Positions 8,863-18,961 are shown, numbered from the stretch's first letter. The stretch is 64,000 nt of DNA from an uncultured Erysipelotrichaceae bacterium (GCA_947167125.1 CAMVGT010000001.1:141089-205088); one strand, 5' to 3'. The notes: generated by a model from the sequence alone, not told the origin. Numbers and translations: made by a program.

Positions 8863-9849
8863 TTATAACGTAGCTGCCATGACTGCCTTAATGGTATGCA
8901 TACGGTTTTCTGCTTCCGCGAAAACCACCGACTGGGCAGATTCAAACACTTCGTCCGTCACTTCAAGCGCATCCATTCCGTAGCGCTCGCCGACTTCTTT
9001 TCCGATCTTTGTATCAAGGTTGTGATAGGAAGGCAGACAATGCATGAAAATGCACTGTTCGCCAGCCGCTTCCATCAGCTGCTTATTGACCTGGAACGGC
9101 TTCATCAGTTCAATTCTTTCATCCCAGACTTCCTTCGGTTCACCCATGGAAACCCAGATGTCTGTGTAGATGACATCAGCGCCTTTGACAGCGTTCAGCG
9201 GATCGCTGCTGAATGTGATGGTTCCGCCTGTCTGCTCGCAGATGGCTCTGCATTCAGCTGTCAGTTCCTCATCCGGGAAATATCCTTCCGGCGCACATGC
9301 GGTGAAATGCAGGCCGAGCTTCGCGGAGCCGACCATTAAAGATCTGCCCATATTGAAGCGGGCATCTCCCATATAAACCATCTTAATGCCTTCCAGCTTT
9401 CCGAAATGTTCACGGATTGTAAGCATATCGGCAAGGATCTGGGTCGGATGGAATTCATCGGTCAGACCGTTCCATACCGGGACATCCGAATACTTCGCAA
9501 GTTCTTCAACAATCTCCTGTCCGAAGCCTCTGTATTCAATGCCTTCATACATGCCGGACAGCACTCTTGCCGTGTCGGCAATTGTTTCCTTGATGCCGAT
9601 CTGGGAACCGGTCGGTCCAAGATAAGTGGATCCCATGCCGAGATCGCTTGCGGCAACTTCAAAAGCACAGCGTGTTCTTGTGCTGGTTTTTTCAAAAATC
9701 AAAGCGACATTCTTGCCTTCGCAAAGACGGTGCGCTTCACCCTTTTTCTTCTTTTCCTTCAGTTCCGCCGCAAAGTCAATGAGTCCGAGGATTTCTTCCG
9801 ATGTGAAATCCATCAGTTTGAGAAAATCTCTGCCTTTCAGATTAATCAT
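8863..9849 (-). CDS. argF: Ornithine carbamoyltransferase
   Basis: A 328-residue enzyme joining carbamoyl phosphate and ornithine to citrulline. The carbamoyl phosphate loop [14 protein letters not shown] lies near residue 55, and the ornithine-site HCLPS motif near 268. It starts within the last codons of argD (4-nt overlap) with GGAGAAG upstream. The biosynthetic role is clear from its place between argD and carA in a full arginine operon; there is no arcA or arcC nearby to suggest catabolism. Confidence 0.95.
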   Translation of the reverse strand: MINLKGRDFLKLMDFTSEEILGLIDFAAELKEKKKKGEAHRLCEGKNVALIFEKTSTRTRCAFEVAASDLGMGSTYLGPTGSQIGIKETIADTARVLSGMYEGIEYRGFGQEIVEELAKYSDVPVWNGLTDEFHPTQILADMLTIREHFGKLEGIKMVYMGDARFNMGRSLMVGSAKLGLHFTACAPEGYFPDEELTAECRAICEQTGGTITFSSDPLNAVKGADVIYTDIWVSMGEPKEVWDERIELMKPFQVNKQLMEAAGEQCIFMHCLPSYHNLDTKIGKEVGERYGMDALEVTDEVFESAQSVVFAEAENRMHTIKAVMAATL

Positions 9850-11030
9850 GATTCTTCTCCAATCTGCCGGAATGCGTCCGCAATCACCTCAGCGGCTTTT
9901 TCCAGGAGCTCCATCGGAATATTCAAAGCCGGCAGCAGGCGCACTTTGTTTCCGCCCGCACTCAATACCATCACATGATTCTCAAGACATTTCTTCACAA
10001 TGTCCGCCGCTTTGCCTTTAACAGGTTCAATTCCGATCATCAGTCCCATGCCGCTGACCTGCTTCACATTCTCTGCCGATTCAAGTTTATCAAAAAGATA
10101 GTTGGATTTCTTAACGACTTCGCTCATCAGCTCATCATCCAGTCTGCCGATGTTGCTTAAAGCACCTGCGCACACAGCAGGATTGCCGCCGAAAGTGGAT
10201 CCGTTATCGCCGGGATGGAAGATATCCTTTACCTTTTCTCCAAGCATGGTAACGCCGATCGGCAGACCGCCGCCGATTCCTTTTGCGGTTGTGACAACAT
10301 CCGGAATCAGGTCATAGTTCATATAAGCATACAGTTTTCCGGTTCTGCCGTTGCCTGCCTGCACTTCATCATCAATGACAACCAGGTCATATTCCTTCTG
10401 CAGACGGGAAATGCAGCTGACAAATTCCTGTGACAGCGCTCTGACACCGCCTTCTCCCTGCACGCATTCAATCATGATGCCGGCTGTTTTGTTTTCCTTC
10501 ACCAGCTTTTCCAGCCCTTCGCAGTCATCCGCATCGGCATGGACAAAACCCGGTGTCAGCGGCTGGAACAGTTCATGGAAATGCTCCTGACCGGTCGCGG
10601 AAAGCGTGGTCAGGGTTCTGCCATGGAAGCTGTTCTTCAATGTGATGATTGTGTAATAATCACTGCCTTTTGTCTCAGCCGCATATTTTCTTGCGGCCTT
10701 GATTGCGCATTCATTGGCTTCCGCGCCGGAATTGGAATAGAACACTTTCTTCATTCCGGTTTTCATACAGAGCTGTTCTGCCAGTTTCGCACACGGTCCG
10801 GTGTAATAAAGATTGGATGTGTGCTGGACGGTTCCAAGCTGTTCTGTGACTGCCTTCAGCCATGTATCATCGCTGTAGCCGAACAGATTGACCGCGATGC
10901 CGGAGCCCATATCAATATATTCTTCACCATTTTCATCCACTGCCACCGATCCCTTTCCTTTGACAATCGTCAAAGGGAATCTTGCGTAAGTGGAAGCGAC
11001 ATAAGTCTGATCCAGTTCTTTAATCTGCAT
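9846..11030 (-). CDS. argD: Acetylornithine aminotransferase
   Basis: A 394-residue class III PLP aminotransferase converting N-acetylglutamate semialdehyde to N-acetylornithine. The sequence shows [11 protein letters not shown] near residue 42, the PLP Asp in [20 protein letters not shown], and the Schiff-base lysine in [13 protein letters not shown] (about 250). Its ribosome binding site AAAGGAG is formed by the final codons of argB. It overlaps argF by 4 nt. Confidence 0.94.
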   Translation of the reverse strand: MQIKELDQTYVASTYARFPLTIVKGKGSVAVDENGEEYIDMGSGIAVNLFGYSDDTWLKAVTEQLGTVQHTSNLYYTGPCAKLAEQLCMKTGMKKVFYSNSGAEANECAIKAARKYAAETKGSDYYTIITLKNSFHGRTLTTLSATGQEHFHELFQPLTPGFVHADADDCEGLEKLVKENKTAGIMIECVQGEGGVRALSQEFVSCISRLQKEYDLVVIDDEVQAGNGRTGKLYAYMNYDLIPDVVTTAKGIGGGLPIGVTMLGEKVKDIFHPGDNGSTFGGNPAVCAGALSNIGRLDDELMSEVVKKSNYLFDKLESAENVKQVSGMGLMIGIEPVKGKAADIVKKCLENHVMVLSAGGNKVRLLPALNIPMELLEKAAEVIADAFRQIGEES

Positions 11031-11035
11031 CTTCT

Positions 11036-11902
11036 TTACTCCTTTGAAATGAGTGTGCCTGCACCTTCATCGGTCAGAATTTCCATCAGTGTCGCATGAG
11101 GAACTCTGCCGTCGATAATAACAGCCGCTTTGACGCCGTCATTCAGTGCGTCAATACAGCAGGAGACCTTGGGAATCATTCCGCCGGAAATGATTCTCTG
11201 GTCCATCAGTTTTTCCGCTTCGCTGACCGTCAGTTTCGGGATCAGGGAATTGGGATCATCCTTGTCGGTCATGATGCCTTCGATGTCCGTCATCATGATC
11301 AAACGTTCAGCGCCGATTGCCGAAGCGATTCTGCCTGCGCCTGTATCGCCGTTGATGTTGTAGGTGTTGCCCTTTTCATCGCATCCCAGTGTGGAGATAA
11401 CAGGAATGTAGCCGCTGTCGAGCAGTGTATTGATGATATCGGCGTTGACTTCCGTCACATCGCCGACATATCCGTATTTCGGATCGCGGATTTTCGCCTG
11501 GATGAGTCTGCCGTCCATGCCGGAAAGACCGACTGCCTGTCCGCCTTTCATCTGCAGCAGATTGACCAGGGACTTGTTGATTTTGCCGGCCAGAACCATC
11601 TGTGCCATGTCGATGGTTTCCTTGTCTGTGACTCTTAAGCCGTCAATGAATTCCGGCTTCTTGCCGAGTCTCTGCATCAGGCTGGAAAGTTCAGGTCCCC
11701 CGCCGTGCACCAGGACAACACGCACGCCGACCATGGTCAGAAGTACGATATCCTCCATGACCTGCTCTTTGAGATCTTCGCTGGTCATGGCGTTTCCGCC
11801 GTATTTGATGACAATTGTTTTTCCGTAGTATTTCTGCAGATAGGGAAGAGCCTGTACAAGGACATGTGCCCTGATCTGATTGGTCAGTCCGTCATATTTC
11901 AT
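11036..11902 (-). CDS. argB: Acetylglutamate kinase
   Basis: A 288-residue amino acid kinase phosphorylating N-acetylglutamate. It shows the KYGGNAM nucleotide-binding lysine near residue 33, LVHGGGPE near 64, and a glycine-rich VNADIINTLLDSGYIPVIS segment. The N-terminus (LTNQIRAHVLVQALPYLQKYYGKT) is the helix associated with hexameric, arginine-inhibited enzymes; allosteric inhibition is inferred. It overlaps argJ by 4 nt and is followed by argD after 5 nt. Confidence 0.95.
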   Translation of the reverse strand: MKYDGLTNQIRAHVLVQALPYLQKYYGKTIVIKYGGNAMTSEDLKEQVMEDIVLLTMVGVRVVLVHGGGPELSSLMQRLGKKPEFIDGLRVTDKETIDMAQMVLAGKINKSLVNLLQMKGGQAVGLSGMDGRLIQAKIRDPKYGYVGDVTEVNADIINTLLDSGYIPVISTLGCDEKGNTYNINGDTGAGRIASAIGAERLIMMTDIEGIMTDKDDPNSLIPKLTVSEAEKLMDQRIISGGMIPKVSCCIDALNDGVKAAVIIDGRVPHATLMEILTDEGAGTLISKE

Positions 11903-13119
11903 GTTCTGTAATCTCCGTTGATTTTCACATAGTCATAAGTCAGATCGCATCCCCAGCATATCGCTTCTTCATTTCCTTCATGAAGGTTCACATCGATGAT
12001 CACTTCTGCTTCCTGCAGAACCTTGAGGGCAAGATCTTCATCAAAGGCAAGGCCCTTGCCGTCTTTGCAGACAGGAACGCATCCTGCTTCTGAAACAAAG
12101 GCGATGTCTGTTTTTAAAGGATCGAAGTCCGCTCCTGAATAGCCGAGCGCACAGAGCACTCTGCCCCAGTTGGCATCGCAGCCGAATACTGCCGCTTTTG
12201 TCAGAGAAGAACCGATTACGGATTTTGCGAGCAGTTCCGCTTTTTCTTCACTTTCGCATTCCGATACTTTGCAGGTGATCAGATGCTTTGCGCCTTCGCC
12301 ATCCGCCGCCATTCTTCTTGCAAGATCCGTGCACAGGGATTTCAATGCGTCTTTGAAGATGTCATAGTCTGCGCTTCCTTCTTCAACCGGCGTGTTTCCT
12401 GCTGTTCCGTTAGCCAGAATGATCAGGGAGTCATTGGTTGATGTATCGCCATCCACCGAAATCCGGTTGAATGTCACATCGCATACTTCCTTCAGGGCTT
12501 TCTTCAGTGTCATCGCGTCAATTGCGCAGTCGGTTGTCAGATAGCACAGCATCGTTCCCATGTTGGGATGAATCATGCCGGAGCCTTTGGAAATACCGCC
12601 GATTGTGACTGTCTTTCCATCCAGTTCAAACGAAACAGCCTGTTCTTTTTTAACTGTGTCAGTTGTCATGATTGCCTTTGCGGCTTCATCCGAACCGGAA
12701 GCTTCATCGCTCAGCAGGCTGATCAGCTCAGGCATCGCGTTTTCAATCGCGCTGACATTCAGGTCAACGCCGATGACGCCGGTGGAACCGACAAGAACTT
12801 CTGCCTGGTCAATTCCAAGCGCGTCAGCTGCAGCCTTCTGCATCTTCAGCGCGTTTTCCATATCATGCGGTGCGCATGCGTTGGCAATGCCGGAATTGGC
12901 AATGATCGCTTTCGCCTTGCCGCTTTTGACTGTCTCAATGTCCAGGAGCACCGGGGCTGCTTTCACCTTGTTGCGGGTGAAGAGTCCGGCGGCTGTGCAT
13001 AATGAATCACTGACAATGAGCGCCAGATCGTTTTTTGTTTTTCCGGGCCGGATGCCGGCATTCATTCCGGCAGCTCTGAAGCCCTTTGCGGCAGTAATTC
13101 CGCCTTCTTTCCATTCCAT
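11899..13119 (-). CDS. argJ: Glutamate N-acetyltransferase / N-acetylglutamate synthase
   Basis: About 406 residues. ArgJ moves the acetyl group from acetylornithine to glutamate, so the pathway is cyclic and no argA or argE is needed. The precursor self-cleaves before a nucleophilic threonine. Here the site reads KGSGMIHPNMGTML, with Gly in place of the common Ala but the Thr kept. DGDTSTNDS follows downstream. Two ATGs are possible: 13125 overlaps the argC stop but is too close to GGGAG, while 13119 has GGGAG 7 nt upstream and is preferred. Confidence 0.94.
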   Translation of the reverse strand: MEWKEGGITAAKGFRAAGMNAGIRPGKTKNDLALIVSDSLCTAAGLFTRNKVKAAPVLLDIETVKSGKAKAIIANSGIANACAPHDMENALKMQKAAADALGIDQAEVLVGSTGVIGVDLNVSAIENAMPELISLLSDEASGSDEAAKAIMTTDTVKKEQAVSFELDGKTVTIGGISKGSGMIHPNMGTMLCYLTTDCAIDAMTLKKALKEVCDVTFNRISVDGDTSTNDSLIILANGTAGNTPVEEGSADYDIFKDALKSLCTDLARRMAADGEGAKHLITCKVSECESEEKAELLAKSVIGSSLTKAAVFGCDANWGRVLCALGYSGADFDPLKTDIAFVSEAGCVPVCKDGKGLAFDEDLALKVLQEAEVIIDVNLHEGNEEAICWGCDLTYDYVKINGDYRT

Positions 13120-13121
13120 TT

Positions 13122-14048
13122 TCATTCTCCCAATGTCAGTCCGTATGTTTCATCGCAGCCGATCGCAATATTCATATTCTGAATCGCCGCGCCGCTTGCG
13201 CCTTTGCCGAGGTTGTCAAACACTGCGGTCAGCACAATCCGGTCCTCATTTCCTTCGACATGGATTTTCAGATCATCCCTGCCTTTCATTGTGCAGGCGG
13301 AGATCATGCCGTCCTTTGCGAAGGATTCATATTTTACAAGCGGTGTGCGGTAAAGATCTTCATACACGGCAATGATGTCCTGCATCGTTCCATGAATCTT
13401 CTTTCCGTCAAGCGGAATCATTGTTTCCATGCCGCTGTAGAAATCAGCCACCACCGGCATGAATGCCGGTTCATTTTTCAGTGCGGAGATGATTTTCATT
13501 TCCTTCAGATGCTTGTGGTTCTGTGTTAAGCCATAGAACCGCGGGGCATCGAGAAGCGGATCCCTGTTTTCATCTTCATACTGGGCAATCATCTTTTTTC
13601 CGCCGCCGGAATATCCGGTTAAGGAAGTGCACTGCAGGAAGAGATCATCATCGATGATTACTGCCTGTACAAGCGGTTGAACCAGAAGGATGAATCCGGT
13701 TGCGTGGCAGCCCGGATTGGCAATCCGTTTCGCGTTTTTAATCAGTTCCCGCTGTCCCTTCAGTTCCGCAAGACCGTATACCCAGCCTTCAGCTGTACGG
13801 TGTGCGGTTGATGTATCGATAATGACCGTATCCAGTCCTTCCGCCAGTGATGCCGATTCTTTTGCGGCATCATCGGGAAGACAAAGGAAGGCCACATCTG
13901 CCTTCGCGATCGCGTCCCTGCGGACTTCAGGCTCATGGCGCAGTTCATAAGGAACCGTAATCAGTTCAATGTCACTTCTTTCCCCCAGACGCTCATGAAT
14001 CCGAAGTCCTGTTGTGCCGGAGCTGCCGTCAATGAATACCTTTGTCAT
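13122..14048 (-). CDS. argC: N-acetyl-gamma-glutamyl-phosphate reductase, short type
   Basis: A 308-residue NADP-dependent reductase producing N-acetylglutamate semialdehyde. The Rossmann start MTKVFIDGSSGTTGLRI and the catalytic cysteine in ANPGCHATGFIL (about residue 114) are visible. It matches the shorter form of the family (about 310 residues) rather than the 340-residue form. GGAAGG precedes the ATG. It lies 20 nt after argH and its stop overlaps the first possible argJ start. Confidence 0.93.
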   Translation of the reverse strand: MTKVFIDGSSGTTGLRIHERLGERSDIELITVPYELRHEPEVRRDAIAKADVAFLCLPDDAAKESASLAEGLDTVIIDTSTAHRTAEGWVYGLAELKGQRELIKNAKRIANPGCHATGFILLVQPLVQAVIIDDDLFLQCTSLTGYSGGGKKMIAQYEDENRDPLLDAPRFYGLTQNHKHLKEMKIISALKNEPAFMPVVADFYSGMETMIPLDGKKIHGTMQDIIAVYEDLYRTPLVKYESFAKDGMISACTMKGRDDLKIHVEGNEDRIVLTAVFDNLGKGASGAAIQNMNIAIGCDETYGLTLGE

Positions 14049-14068
14049 AGTGCCTTCCTTTCGTTATC

Positions 14069-15442
14069 TTATTTAATTGTGTTTCTGATCATTTCGATCT
14101 GTTCCTTGATCGAAGCGCGGGAGGCGCCGCCTTTGGAGGTCCGGCGGTCTGCAGCGTTTCTCAGATCGATGTCATCATAGAGATCTTCTTCAAACTGATC
14201 CCAGTATTTCTTATATTCCGCAAGCGGAAGTGTTTCCAGAATCTGTCCGGACGCGATGCAGTCAGCGACGATCTGTCCGGAAATCTTATAGGCAGAGCGG
14301 AACGGAAGTCCTTTCTTTACCATATAATCGGCGAGATCCGTTGCGTTGATAAAGCCATTCTGGGCAGCTTTCATCATTTTTTCATCATGAACCTTCATTG
14401 AGGCAATCATCGGTGTGAATACCTTCAGGCACATGATAACTGTATCCACTGCATCAAAGACCGGTTCCTTGTCTTCCTGCATGTCCTTGTTGTAGGCAAG
14501 CGGGATTCCTTTCATGACTGTTAACAATGTCATCAGATCGCCATAGACTCTTCCTGTTTTTCCTCTGACCAGTTCCGCCATGTCCGGATTCTTTTTCTGC
14601 GGCATGATGGAGGAACCGGTTGTAAAGGAATCGGAAAGTTCGACAAAGCGGAATTCCCAGCTGCTCCAGAGAATCAGCTCTTCGGAAAATCTGGATAAAT
14701 GCATCATCAGAATCGACAGTGTGCTTAACATTTCCAAAGAGAAATCCCTGTCGCTTACCGCGTCCATGCTGTTGGCACATACGCCGGAGAATCCAAGCAG
14801 CTGCGCTTCATAATCACGGTCCGTGTCATAGGTTGTACCGGCAAGTGCACAGGCACCGATCGGCGATTCATCCATCCGCTTTACCGTATCCTGCAGTCTT
14901 CCGATATCCCTTTTCAGCATCATTGCGTAAGCCAGCAGATAATGGCCGAAGAAGATCGGCTGCGCTCTTTGAAGATGGGTATAGCCGGGTACGATGACCT
15001 CGGTATATTTTTCAGCAGAATCCGCCAGTACAAGAATCAGTTCTTTTACCAGTGCTTCGATTTCCGCTTCTTTCTTTTTCAGATACATCCGGATATCCAG
15101 TGCCACCTGGTCATTTCTGCTTCTGGCTGTATGCAGCATCTTTCCTTCATCGCCGATCCGTTCTGTCAGAACCTGTTCCACAAACATATGGATATCTTCA
15201 CAGGTTTCATCGATCTCAAGAGCGCCGCTTTCAAGATCTTCCAGAATCTGCTTCAGGCCTTCGGTGATATGATCGGCCGCTTCAGCCGGAATAATATTCT
15301 GCTTTTTCAGCATCGCGGCGTGCGCGATGGAACCGGTGATGTCTTCCACGTACATGCGGGAGTCAAAACGGATGGATGAATTGAAATCATCCGCGATCTG
15401 TTCTGTTACTCCTGCTGTTCTTCCTGCCCACATCTTTGCCAT
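14069..15442 (-). CDS. argH: Argininosuccinate lyase
   Basis: A 457-residue enzyme cleaving argininosuccinate to arginine and fumarate. It carries the family signature GSSIMPQKKNPD near residue 277 and the THLQRAQPI segment near 155. The start at 15442 (MAKMWAGR) has GAGG 8 nt upstream, favoured over a start three codons earlier. It lies 30 nt after argG and 20 nt before argC in the same operon. Confidence 0.95.
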   Translation of the reverse strand: MAKMWAGRTAGVTEQIADDFNSSIRFDSRMYVEDITGSIAHAAMLKKQNIIPAEAADHITEGLKQILEDLESGALEIDETCEDIHMFVEQVLTERIGDEGKMLHTARSRNDQVALDIRMYLKKKEAEIEALVKELILVLADSAEKYTEVIVPGYTHLQRAQPIFFGHYLLAYAMMLKRDIGRLQDTVKRMDESPIGACALAGTTYDTDRDYEAQLLGFSGVCANSMDAVSDRDFSLEMLSTLSILMMHLSRFSEELILWSSWEFRFVELSDSFTTGSSIMPQKKNPDMAELVRGKTGRVYGDLMTLLTVMKGIPLAYNKDMQEDKEPVFDAVDTVIMCLKVFTPMIASMKVHDEKMMKAAQNGFINATDLADYMVKKGLPFRSAYKISGQIVADCIASGQILETLPLAEYKKYWDQFEEDLYDDIDLRNAADRRTSKGGASRASIKEQIEMIRNTIK

Positions 15443-15472
15443 GGCGCACACCTCTTTCCTTTATATATATGC

Positions 15473-16696
15473 TTATTTGTTTTTCTTCTGCATCATAGCG
15501 GCCTGAACCTTGATCGGCAGACCGTAGAGCTTGATGAATCCTGCGGAATCCGTCTGATCATAATCAGATTCGCCGAAGGATGCGAGATCTTCGTTATAGA
15601 GGGAATATTCACTCCAGACACCGCCCTTGATGATGTTTCCCTTATAGAGAATCAGCTTTGTCTTTCCGGTAACGGTTTCCTGTGTCTTGTCGACAAATGC
15701 GCTTAATGCTTCTCTCAGCGGTGTGAACCACTGTCCGTTGTAAACCAGATCGGCAAATGTCAGCGCCAGTTCCGCCTTCTTATGAGCTGTCATCTTGTCG
15801 AGTGTAATGCTTTCAAGATAGCTGTGCGCTTCATAGAGAATGGTTCCGCCCGGAGTTTCATACAGGCCTCTGCTCTTCATGCCGACAAGTCTGTTTTCGA
15901 CGATGTCGAGAAGACCGATTCCGTTCTTTCCGCCGATTTCATTGAGCTTGAGGATCATTTCCTTGAAGGACATCTTTTCCCCATTCAGCGCTACCGGCTT
16001 GCCCTGTTCGAAATCGATTTCGATTTCTGTCGGCTCATCCGGTGCCTGCATCGGGGATACGCTCATTTCAAGGAAGCCCGGCTTGTCATACTGGGGAACA
16101 TTGCCCGGATCTTCAAGATCAAGACCTTCATGGCTCAGATGCCACATGTTCTTGTCTTTGGAATAGTTGGTTTCCCGGGAAATCTTCAGCGGGATGTTAT
16201 GTGCTTCCGCATAATCGATTTCTTCATCTCTGCTCTTGATATCCCATTCTCTCCACGGTGCGATGATCGGCATGCCCGGAGCGAAATGATTGATTGCCAG
16301 TTCGAATCTGACCTGGTCGTTGCCTTTTCCGGTGCAGCCATGGCAGATTGCGTCAGCTCCTTCTTTCAGAGCAATTTCGACAAGACCCTTTGCGATCAGC
16401 GGTCTTGCATGGCTGGTGCCGAGCAGATACTGCTCATAGGCAGCGCCTGCCTTTAAGCAGGGCAGAATATATTCATCGGCATATTCTTCTGTGAGATCGA
16501 GAACATAGAGCTTGGAAGCACCTGTCTTCAGTGCCTTTTCTTCCAAGCCTTCCAGTTCGTCAGCCTGACCGACATTGCCGGAAACAGCGATGACTTCGCA
16601 GTTGTTATAGTTTTCCTTGAGCCAGGGAATGATAATGGATGTGTCGAGACCGCCGCTGTATGCAAGAACTACCTTTTTGATGTTTTCCTTATTCAT
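15473..16696 (-). CDS. argG: Argininosuccinate synthase
   Basis: A 407-residue ATP-dependent enzyme joining citrulline and aspartate. It has the PP-loop [11 protein letters not shown] near residue 12 and the [13 protein letters not shown] motif near 120. It is the first gene of the arg-car operon and follows a T-box leader. AGAGGAG lies about 10 nt before the ATG. The first codons overlap the stop of a short Arg-rich ORF (16689-16775), so initiation may be coupled to translation of that ORF. Confidence 0.96.
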   Translation of the reverse strand: MNKENIKKVVLAYSGGLDTSIIIPWLKENYNNCEVIAVSGNVGQADELEGLEEKALKTGASKLYVLDLTEEYADEYILPCLKAGAAYEQYLLGTSHARPLIAKGLVEIALKEGADAICHGCTGKGNDQVRFELAINHFAPGMPIIAPWREWDIKSRDEEIDYAEAHNIPLKISRETNYSKDKNMWHLSHEGLDLEDPGNVPQYDKPGFLEMSVSPMQAPDEPTEIEIDFEQGKPVALNGEKMSFKEMILKLNEIGGKNGIGLLDIVENRLVGMKSRGLYETPGGTILYEAHSYLESITLDKMTAHKKAELALTFADLVYNGQWFTPLREALSAFVDKTQETVTGKTKLILYKGNIIKGGVWSEYSLYNEDLASFGESDYDQTDSAGFIKLYGLPIKVQAAMMQKKNK

Positions 16697-16775
16697 AATT
16701 TTTTTCTCCTCTTTCTTTTATTCCGGTATTGAAGCTGCAGGTAAGTGAATCCGTTTTTCTTCGTCGCTCTCGCAT
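16689..16775 (-). CDS. Arg-rich leader ORF overlapping the argG start
   Basis: An ATG at 16775 with GGAGG 7 nt upstream opens a 28-codon frame beginning [11 protein letters not shown]; codons 2, 4, 5 and 6 are arginine (CGA, CGA, CGA, AGA), with one more Arg later. It starts just after the T-box terminator and ends with TAA overlapping codons 2-3 of argG (8-nt overlap). Its ribosome binding site is stronger than that of argG. This suggests a second, translational arginine-sensing layer after the T-box, by ribosome stalling or termination-reinitiation. The ORF is seen directly; its function is inferred. Confidence 0.6.
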   Translation of the reverse strand: MRERRRKTDSLTCSFNTGIKERGEKNYE

Positions 16776-16790
16776 CTCTCCACCTCCGTA

Positions 16791-17035
16791 AAAATGAAAA
16801 CGTCCTTCGAGCAGACGCTCAAAGGACGACATAATCATCGCGGTACCACCTTTATTCCCGCAGTCAGACTGCGGACACTCATTCCCTTAACGCGGGTTTC
16901 TACGGGTATCCTCTCGGCAATTGCTTCGGGGAACCGGCTCCGGGACACGTTCCTTCCGCTTTCCTTTACCCTCTTCCACCATCCAGGGCTCGCTTGAAAG
17001 CTTCTGCGGGAGTACTTCTTCCTTTCACAGCTTTA
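16791..17035 (-). ncRNA. T-box leader (tRNA-Arg sensing) upstream of argG
   Basis: On the minus strand the conserved T-box AAAGGTGGTACCGCG is at about 16839-16853. It is followed by a terminator hairpin CGTCCTTTGAGC/GCTCGAAGGACG (16801-16828) with TTTTCATTTTT. In the upstream Stem I, AGTA (17013-17016) and GAA form the loop-E pair of the specifier loop. The triplet directly after GAA is CGU (16947-16949), an arginine codon. Uncharged tRNA-Arg is expected to stabilise the antiterminator and allow transcription of the whole operon. Confidence 0.9.
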
Positions 17036-17040
17036 GCGCC

Positions 17041-17068
17041 ATTATAAATGGCATTTTCAGATTTGCAA
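17041..17068 (-). promoter_or_regulatory. Promoter of the arg-car operon
   Basis: On the minus strand TTGCAA, 16 nt, TATAAT, placing the transcript start near 17034, directly at the 5' end of the T-box leader. Confidence 0.7.
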
Positions 17069-17161
17069 GCCTTTTCAATATTTTTTGAAATCTTTTTCTT
17101 AAGAGAATGTAAATTTTTGTAAAACTTTTCAAAAGTAATACCCGGTAAAAATTGCCTTTTT

Positions 17162-17950
17162 CTACCGATAGTTTTTCTCAATCAGTTCCGTCAGTTCCTG
17201 TTTTTTCGGATTGTCCGTATGAAACTGACCGAAGATATCCCTGTCCGCAAACGCGCCGGTCTTTCCGTATCCCGGTATATCCATATGCAGGATCAATGTG
17301 TACGGATTCAGAACTTCAGGTTCCGCGCTGCGGAAGGTTTCCAGCATCATGGAAAGAACACTGTCCTGATCTTCCTCATCCAGATGATTGAAGATTGCGG
17401 CTGTCAAAGCTGAAGGAACCGCCGCCTCTGTGAAAGAGGAACCGAACATATACCGTTTCAGATCGTCCTCACTGCAGACGGCATCCTTCAGTTTAGCGGG
17501 ACAGTAGAAGGATTCAAGACCGGACAGTCTGTTTGCGGTCAGCGGATATCCGTTTTTCAGCAGAAGTTCGCGGATGCACGCAATCGTAACGGCATCGATT
17601 TTCCAGTCTTCATTGATGGAATTGACGGCCGTCACAATATAAAAATCATTTTTGAAGCGGATGATGCGGGTAGCGGCAATCAGATGCAGGGTACGGATAT
17701 CCTCCTGTTCGATGCACTGCTGAAGATATCTCATATTGATAAATGGATATGAACCGTACAGCACGTTCATCACATTCCGGATGGGATATTCAAATGTTTC
17801 CGCCAGCATCAGCAGATCATCCGTATCCGGGATTTTCCCTTCGCATAGCTCCTGCAGTCTGTTTCGGATTTCTTCTTTGGAGCTGCGCGTTGAAAGATTG
17901 GCCATGTCTCTGCAGTTTTCCATCTGGAGTCTGAATTCTTCAGCTGTCAT
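17162..17950 (-). CDS. Hypothetical protein
   Basis: 262 residues, soluble, no signal peptide or membrane segment seen. The start at 17950 has GGGAGG 8 nt upstream; an in-frame TTG two codons earlier is less likely. It is rich in Leu and acidic residues. I do not recognise the family and see no catalytic motif. It stands alone between the arg T-box promoter and the fructokinase terminator region, reading toward the arg operon. Confidence 0.7.
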   Translation of the reverse strand: MTAEEFRLQMENCRDMANLSTRSSKEEIRNRLQELCEGKIPDTDDLLMLAETFEYPIRNVMNVLYGSYPFINMRYLQQCIEQEDIRTLHLIAATRIIRFKNDFYIVTAVNSINEDWKIDAVTIACIRELLLKNGYPLTANRLSGLESFYCPAKLKDAVCSEDDLKRYMFGSSFTEAAVPSALTAAIFNHLDEEDQDSVLSMMLETFRSAEPEVLNPYTLILHMDIPGYGKTGAFADRDIFGQFHTDNPKKQELTELIEKNYR

Positions 17951-18042
17951 ATACAAGCCCTCCCGTATTCAGAATAAAATGATCATGCATGATGTGAAAA
18001 AGAAAATGATTCTGTAAAAATCATACATGATACTGTGCAATT

Positions 18043-18070
18043 TAAAAAGCGCCCATGACTGAGCGCTTGT
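18043..18070 (-). terminator. Terminator after the ROK kinase
   Basis: On the minus strand AAGCGC...GGCGCTT forms a short GC-rich hairpin followed by TTTTT. Confidence 0.65.
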
Positions 18071-18088
18071 TATGAGAAAAGCTGATAA

Positions 18089-18961
18089 TTATTCTTCAGC
18101 AGCCATCATAGCGAGCTTGATGCCGCCCATGAGGCCCTGGTCATCATTCAGGCTTGCCGGAACGATGTATGTGTCAAGATCTTCGAGTTCCTTTGTCTTG
18201 AGGTAGCCGTTCATCATCTCTGCAACATACTTGCGGATCAGCGGGAACAGGCTTTCCTGATGCATGACACCGCCGCCAAGAATGATCTTCTGCGGAGAAA
18301 GAACCATGATGTAGTCAACAAGAGCCTGCGCAATGTAGTAAGCTTCAAGATCCCAGACTTCCGGTCTGTCTGTCAGTTCAGCTCCCGGCTTGCCCCATCT
18401 TTCGCCGATTGCAGGTCCGGCTGCCATGCCTTCCAGGCAGTTGCCGTGGAACGGGCAGTGTCCCTTATATGTATCGTCTTCACGGACTTTGAGCAGAATG
18501 TGTCCTGCTTCCGGGTGCAGCATGCCGTGCAGCATCTTGCCGTTTGTCATGACGCCGGCGCCGACGCCTGTACCGATTGTCAGGTAAACAGCGTCTGTCA
18601 GAGACTGTGCGCAGCCCCATGTCATTTCGCCGAGCAGCGAGCCGTTGACGTCTGTATCGAATCCGATCGGGATATTCAGCGCTTCTTTCAGAGCGCCGAC
18701 GATATTGTAGTTGCCCCATCCCGGTTTCGGTGTGGATGTGATATATCCGTAAGTTTCGGAATCTTTGTGCAGATCAATCGGTCCGAAGCATGCGATACCG
18801 AGAGATACGATGTCCTTGGATTTGAAATATTCGATGATCGGAGGCATTGTCTCCTCAGGTGTTCTTGTCGGCACGGAAATACGTTCCAGAATTTCTCCGT
18901 TTTCATTGCCGACTGCGCAGAGCATTTTGGTTCCGCCTGCTTCTAATGTTCCATACAGCAT
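18089..18961 (-). CDS. scrK: ROK-family fructokinase
   Basis: A 290-residue sugar kinase. The start at 18961 (MLYGTLEAGGTK) has GGGGAG 9 nt upstream, giving the usual N-terminal ATP-binding loop. The phosphate motif GTGVGAGV is near residue 125, followed by the ROK zinc/sugar signature HPEAGHILL...CPFHGNCLEGMAAGPA. The version with two cysteines around FHGN fits bacterial fructokinases of the ScrK/GmuE group. It is divergent from a sucrose-type PTS gene, suggesting it phosphorylates the fructose released from sucrose 6-phosphate. The sugar is inferred from family and context. Confidence 0.85.
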   Translation of the reverse strand: MLYGTLEAGGTKMLCAVGNENGEILERISVPTRTPEETMPPIIEYFKSKDIVSLGIACFGPIDLHKDSETYGYITSTPKPGWGNYNIVGALKEALNIPIGFDTDVNGSLLGEMTWGCAQSLTDAVYLTIGTGVGAGVMTNGKMLHGMLHPEAGHILLKVREDDTYKGHCPFHGNCLEGMAAGPAIGERWGKPGAELTDRPEVWDLEAYYIAQALVDYIMVLSPQKIILGGGVMHQESLFPLIRKYVAEMMNGYLKTKELEDLDTYIVPASLNDDQGLMGGIKLAMMAAEE

